This document shows positions 60,910 to 64,000 of a stretch of DNA of 64,000 nt, piece after piece; positions within the stretch are counted from its first letter, which is position 1; the number at the start of each line of letters is the position of its first letter. The translations under genes were made by a program, and so were the position numbers. This DNA is from Bacillus sp. EB106-08-02-XG196 (GTDB lineage Bacteria > Bacillota > Bacilli > Bacillales > Cytobacillaceae): the NCBI RefSeq assembly GCF_013396335.1, contig NZ_JABWSY010000017.1, positions 87,904 through 151,903 of the forward strand. Direction: 5' to 3'. A model generated the notes under the pieces. That model saw only the letters and a list, made by a program, of their open reading frames with translations, did not search any database and was not told the DNA's origin.

Positions 60910-61076
60910 TTTTCCACAACTTTATACACATATTAGAACTTAGTACTGCAACCTTATTCCTACTTTTCCACATTATCCACAGAAAAAGCCCTACTTATCC
61001 ACATTGTCCACATAATACAGGTGACTTACCCACATTCTTCATGTAATGCACAATTTTTTCAAAAAAGTTATCCACA
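60910..61076 (+). promoter_or_regulatory. DnaA-box cluster (8 boxes, gcp-type)
   Basis: Three perfect TTATCCACA boxes (60973-60981, 60995-61003, 61068-61076) and five with one or few changes (60910-60918, 60922-60930, 60964-60972, 61004-61012, 61026-61034), all in the same orientation. Two pairs abut head-to-tail: 60964+60973 and 60995+61004, 31 bp apart. B. subtilis has a DnaA-box cluster at this locus (gcp/tsaD) that helps limit replication initiation. Confidence 0.85.
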
Positions 61077-61080
61077 AAAA

Positions 61081-61103
61081 AGCCCTTCTTATTCAGAAGG
61101 ACT
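61081..61103 (-). terminator. tsaD terminator
   Basis: AGCCCTTCT / AGAAGGACT stem, with T6 on the minus strand. It overlaps the tsaD stop codon and the DnaA-box cluster edge. Confidence 0.65.
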
Positions 61104-62124
61104 AATTGTATAATTCTATATCTAACCCTGGATTTGCATTTAATGAAAGGTCAGCGCGAATTCCTTTTTCGAACATAACGCTTCCTGCCGCAGCAATCAT
61201 CGCAGCGTTATCTGTACACAAGTTTAAAGGCGGTATAACTAAATCAATATCGGCTTTTTCTGAAAAGGCCATTTCGAGTGCCTTTCTAAGACCTTTATTC
61301 GCAGCAACTCCACCAGCCAGCAGCACTTGCTCCACCTTATATTCCTTGGTTGCTTTTACTGTCTTTTTCACCAATACTTCGATTACACTTTCCTGAAAGC
61401 TTGCTGCAAGATCCTCTGGTGCGATGATTTCACCACGTTGTTCGGCATTATGAACGGTATTAATAACGGCTGATTTTAATCCGCTAAAGCTAAAATCATA
61501 TGAACCTTCTTCCAGCCAAGCTCTAGGCAATTTAAGGGTATCACTGCCTTCTTGAGCCAGCCGGTCAATATGCGGTCCGCCGGGATATGGCAATTTCAAG
61601 GTTCTGGCAACCTTATCATAGGCCTCACCAGCAGCGTCATCTCTGGTTTCACCAATGACCTCAAAATGTCCCTGTTCTTTCATATAGACTAACTCCGTAT
61701 GACCTCCAGACACCACTAAGGAGAGGAGAGGAAAACGCAGCTCCGTCACAAGCTGGTTTGCATAAATATGTCCGGCAATATGATGAACAGGGACGAGTGG
61801 AATGTTATGTGCAAATGCTAGTGCTTTTGCAGCATTTACACCAATCAATAAAGCACCAACTAATCCAGGACCTTCCGTTACGGCAATTGCATCCAACTCT
61901 GAAAATGTAAGTCTTGCTTCCTTTAAAGCCTCTTCCATGATCATCGTAATTTGTTCAACATGATGACGGGAGGCAATTTCAGGTACCACTCCGCCAAAAC
62001 GCTTATGACTTTCAATTTGTGAGGCAACCACATTGGCAGCAATTTCCCTGCCATTTTTGATAATCGCAACAGCTGTTTCATCACAGCTTGTTTCAATTCC
62101 CATAATCCACTGATCTTTAATCAT
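61102..62124 (-). CDS. tsaD: tRNA t6A synthase subunit TsaD
   Basis: ASKHA-fold enzyme (340 residues) that, with TsaB and TsaE, attaches threonylcarbamoyl to A37 of ANN-reading tRNAs. Typical MGIETSCDETAVAI, HHIAGHIYANQL (metal His), SGGHTELV and FSFSGLKSAV. I prefer the ATG at 62124, overlapping the rimI stop by 4 nt; an in-frame GTG is 12 nt upstream. Last gene of tsaE-tsaB-rimI-tsaD. Confidence 0.97.
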   Translation of the reverse strand: MIKDQWIMGIETSCDETAVAIIKNGREIAANVVASQIESHKRFGGVVPEIASRHHVEQITMIMEEALKEARLTFSELDAIAVTEGPGLVGALLIGVNAAKALAFAHNIPLVPVHHIAGHIYANQLVTELRFPLLSLVVSGGHTELVYMKEQGHFEVIGETRDDAAGEAYDKVARTLKLPYPGGPHIDRLAQEGSDTLKLPRAWLEEGSYDFSFSGLKSAVINTVHNAEQRGEIIAPEDLAASFQESVIEVLVKKTVKATKEYKVEQVLLAGGVAANKGLRKALEMAFSEKADIDLVIPPLNLCTDNAAMIAAAGSVMFEKGIRADLSLNANPGLDIELYN

Positions 62125-62570
62125 ATATTCACCCACATCACTAGGGCATCTTCTTGATTATCTGAATAATAATTTTTCCGAATGCCGCCATTTTGGAATC
62201 CTAATTTACGGTAAAGAGATTGTGCCACATGATTCGTCACTCGAACTTCAAGAGTCATGCTTCTCGCTCCCATATCCTTAGCAAGTGTCATCATTTTACG
62301 AAGCAATGCTTCTCCAAGCTTTCTGCCTCTATACTCAGGAAGAATGGCCACATTCGTTACATGGGCTTCATCAATGACCACCCAGGCACCAACATAACCA
62401 ATTATCTTTTGGTCTTCTTCCAAGACAAGATAAACAGCAAATTTATTGTTATAAATTTCATTATAAAAAGCTTCTCTGCTCCAGGGTGTAGCAAAAGAGG
62501 CATGTTCAACCTCTAAAATTTGATCGATATCCTCTTCCTTCATATAACGGAAAACATAAGAATCTACCAT
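62121..62570 (-). CDS. rimI: Ribosomal protein S18-alanine N-acetyltransferase RimI
   Basis: GNAT acetyltransferase (149 residues). Acetyl-CoA motif VAILPEYRGRKLGEALL and C-terminal LYRKLGFQNGGIRKNYYSD. Sits between tsaB and tsaD, the common Firmicutes order. Other substrates are possible. Confidence 0.93.
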   Translation of the reverse strand: MVDSYVFRYMKEEDIDQILEVEHASFATPWSREAFYNEIYNNKFAVYLVLEEDQKIIGYVGAWVVIDEAHVTNVAILPEYRGRKLGEALLRKMMTLAKDMGARSMTLEVRVTNHVAQSLYRKLGFQNGGIRKNYYSDNQEDALVMWVNI

Positions 62571-62582
62571 ATTTCTCTAATC

Positions 62583-63290
62583 CTATCCTTTTAAAATTTT
62601 CCCATTTGCCTCTAACCACTTCGCTTCTGCTTCAGCTAAACGGATATAATTAGGAACAAAGGAATGAATGTCTTCCCCCTGTTTATCTTTACCTAATAAC
62701 GCAAGCTCCGCAGGGCGAGGATTATGCTCCGTAATCGCAGAGAATACTGCTTGAGAGCCCAGGGTATCGTTTATCACAGTTTGATGAAGGGGTATATCGT
62801 TACCAACAAATAATATGGGTTTCTTTAACTCCTGTAATGAGTCAGCCCAATCTGCTGACAGGACCAAACGATCGTCTTTAACTGTCGTTAGCTTCCCGCT
62901 TTGATATTCATATAGCCCTGTGTAGATTTGTCCTCTTCTAGCATCAAAAAGTGGTGAAATATAACCATCAAAGTATCTCCCTGCCCCTGCTGCAATAATT
63001 TCAAGACTAGAAACTCCGACTAGAGGAATCTTTAACGACCAAGCCATTGTTTTGGCTATTGTAACGCCAATGCGAACTCCTGTATAGGAGCCTGGGCCCT
63101 TCGCCGCCACTATTTTAGTTAACTGTGCTGGGACTCTTTCACAATCCTTCATTAACGTTTGTATGGCGGGCATAATTCGAACCGAATGATTCTTCTTTAA
63201 GTTGGTAATATATTCGCCCAGTACCTGATTATCTTCAATAAGCGCAACCCCTAATGGATAATTAGAAGTATCAATCGCTAAAATGGTCAT
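62583..63290 (-). CDS. tsaB: t6A system scaffold TsaB
   Basis: TsaD-like paralogue (235 residues) that pairs with TsaD and holds the complex. LAIDTSNYPLGVALI at the start and GPGSYTGVRIGVTIAKTMA are typical. It overlaps tsaE by 20 nt. Ribosome site AAGGAG. Confidence 0.95.
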   Translation of the reverse strand: MTILAIDTSNYPLGVALIEDNQVLGEYITNLKKNHSVRIMPAIQTLMKDCERVPAQLTKIVAAKGPGSYTGVRIGVTIAKTMAWSLKIPLVGVSSLEIIAAGAGRYFDGYISPLFDARRGQIYTGLYEYQSGKLTTVKDDRLVLSADWADSLQELKKPILFVGNDIPLHQTVINDTLGSQAVFSAITEHNPRPAELALLGKDKQGEDIHSFVPNYIRLAEAEAKWLEANGKILKG

Positions 63291-63744
63291 TTAGAAATAT
63301 CTCCTTACATAATTGCTCATATCTCTTTCCTTTTGGAACAAACACAATTTTTCTTTTATCAGGACCCTCGTGATACAAATAGATGGTTAACAATTCAACG
63401 GGTAATTGTTCTTCAATTAAATGAGCCCATTCCACAACGGTGACACCATCGCCTTCAAAATATTCATCAAAGCCTAAATCCTCGCCAGAATCGGCAACTC
63501 GGTATACATCCATATGATACAAAGGCAGCCTGCCCTTATACTCTTTTATTATGGTAAAGGTCGGACTGTTTACAGTTTTTTTTATATCTAATCCTTTAGC
63601 TAATCCTTTCGTGAAGGTGGTTTTACCAGCACCTAAATCTCCCTCTAGGCAAATCACATCGCCTGGCTGTAAAAACGCTGCAAGTTTAGATGCAAGCTGA
63701 AAAGTTTCACTAGGATCTATTGTATTTTTTTCATACTGATTCAT
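63271..63744 (-). CDS. tsaE: t6A system ATPase TsaE
   Basis: P-loop ATPase (157 residues). Walker A GDLGAGKTTFTKG, Walker B-like YHMDVYRV and VVEWAHLI. The ATG at 63744 behind AAAAGGTGA starts MNQYEKNTIDPSET; an ATG 14 codons earlier lacks a ribosome site. First of the tsaE-tsaB-rimI-tsaD operon. Confidence 0.95.
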   Translation of the reverse strand: MNQYEKNTIDPSETFQLASKLAAFLQPGDVICLEGDLGAGKTTFTKGLAKGLDIKKTVNSPTFTIIKEYKGRLPLYHMDVYRVADSGEDLGFDEYFEGDGVTVVEWAHLIEEQLPVELLTIYLYHEGPDKRKIVFVPKGKRYEQLCKEIFLNDHFSD

Positions 63745-63811
63745 ATTATCACCTTTTACGAAACAATAGCATGCCGCTATCTTCATTCTACCTTATTTTT
63801 GTAAAAAAAAA

Positions 63812-63831
63812 CCTTAGGATAGCTCCTAAGG
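63812..63831 (-). terminator. Terminator downstream of the tRNA gene
   Basis: CCTTAGGA / TCCTAAGG stem with a 4-nt loop and T8 on the minus strand. Confidence 0.85.
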
Positions 63832-63892
63832 ATGTCCATTCACTATGTATTTTACCTAATTTCCGCCATTTAAGCAAAAATGCAAAAAAAAT

Positions 63893-63909
63893 ACGAAACA
63901 TCGTTTCGT
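63893..63909 (-). terminator. Second terminator hairpin next to the tRNA
   Basis: ACGAAAC / GTTTCGT stem, 3-nt loop, then A-T8 on the minus strand (and T5 on plus). It lies 18 nt after the tRNA 3' end. Together with 63812-63831 it gives double termination. Confidence 0.75.
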
Positions 63910-63926
63910 GTTTTTAAAAATATAAA

Positions 63927-64000
63927 TGGCGGTCTGGACGGGACTCGAACCCGCGACCTCCTGCGTGACAGGCAGGCATTCTAACCAACTGAACTACCAG
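63927..64000 (-). tRNA. tRNA-Asp (GTC), 5' end cut by window
   Basis: Minus strand: D-stem/loop AGTTCAGTTGGTTAGAAT, anticodon loop CTGTCAC with GTC, T-arm GGGTTCGAGTCCC and encoded CCA. 74 nt are visible; the acceptor 3' strand CCAGACC predicts a 5' GGTCTGG whose first three bases lie outside. Confidence 0.95.

Overview
The window is chromosomal DNA of a low-GC, endospore-forming Bacillaceae bacterium (Bacillus/Neobacillus-like). Three things show this. It has a GerA-type spore germination receptor operon. Its conserved block groEL-groES-ydiL-ydiK ... rex-moaC-ydiF-tsaD-rimI-tsaB-tsaE follows the Bacillus subtilis order. It carries CIRCE, CcpA (cre), XylR and 7-1-7 Fur-type sites of Bacillus form. 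The species cannot be named from sequence alone.

Layout. (1) 1-20083 is a xylan/xylose utilisation island. It holds an LplA/LplB-type transporter with a YesM/YesN two-component system (probably for aldouronates). Next is a second cluster in the order sensor-regulator-binding protein-permease-permease (XynDCEFG-like, xylo-oligosaccharides), then yesL, a polysaccharide deacetylase, an aldo-keto reductase, xylB, xylA, xylR and a GH43 glycosidase. XylR-like operators overlap the -35 regions of xylA, of the YesN/YesM/LplA operon and probably of the GH43 gene, so one repressor may tie the island together, with cre sites adding catabolite control. (2) 20242-27871 is a nickel-pincer racemase module (larA, larE, larB and a truncated, extremely His-rich larC) co-oriented with a KdgT-type sugar-acid permease and a glycerate kinase. 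A divergent CdaR-type regulator lies beside it. The company kept by larA suggests a hydroxy acid other than lactate. (3) 27900-51600 is a patchwork accessory region. It has nikABCDE, a Fur-controlled flavodoxin/DUF2325/zinc-ribbon operon, a membrane-anchored deacetylase, a ger operon, an orphan response regulator with Glu at the phospho-acceptor site, a dihaem cytochrome c and two secreted repeat proteins. Around them are gene remnants, four 3' ends of tyrosine-integrase genes, and a family of ~172-bp inverted-repeat elements. (4) 51598-64000 is conserved core: chaperonins, bactofilins (yhbDEF), Rex, MoaC, YdiF, the t6A operon, a DnaA-box cluster upstream of ydiF/tsaD and a tRNA-Asp cut by the window end.

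How the parts work together. The two-component systems probably sense oligosaccharides outside the cell. The ABC transporters import them, the GH43 enzyme cleaves them, and XylA/XylB pass xylose to the pentose phosphate pathway. Nickel from Nik would feed the LarB-LarE-LarC cofactor route that activates LarA. The most interesting points are the XylR-box/-35 architecture shared by two operons, the atypical lar cluster (three-cysteine LarE, His-rich LarC lacking its C-terminal domain, glycerate/sugar-acid neighbours), the repeated integrase scars, the 172-bp repeats flanking the ger-cytochrome block, and the DnaA-box cluster.
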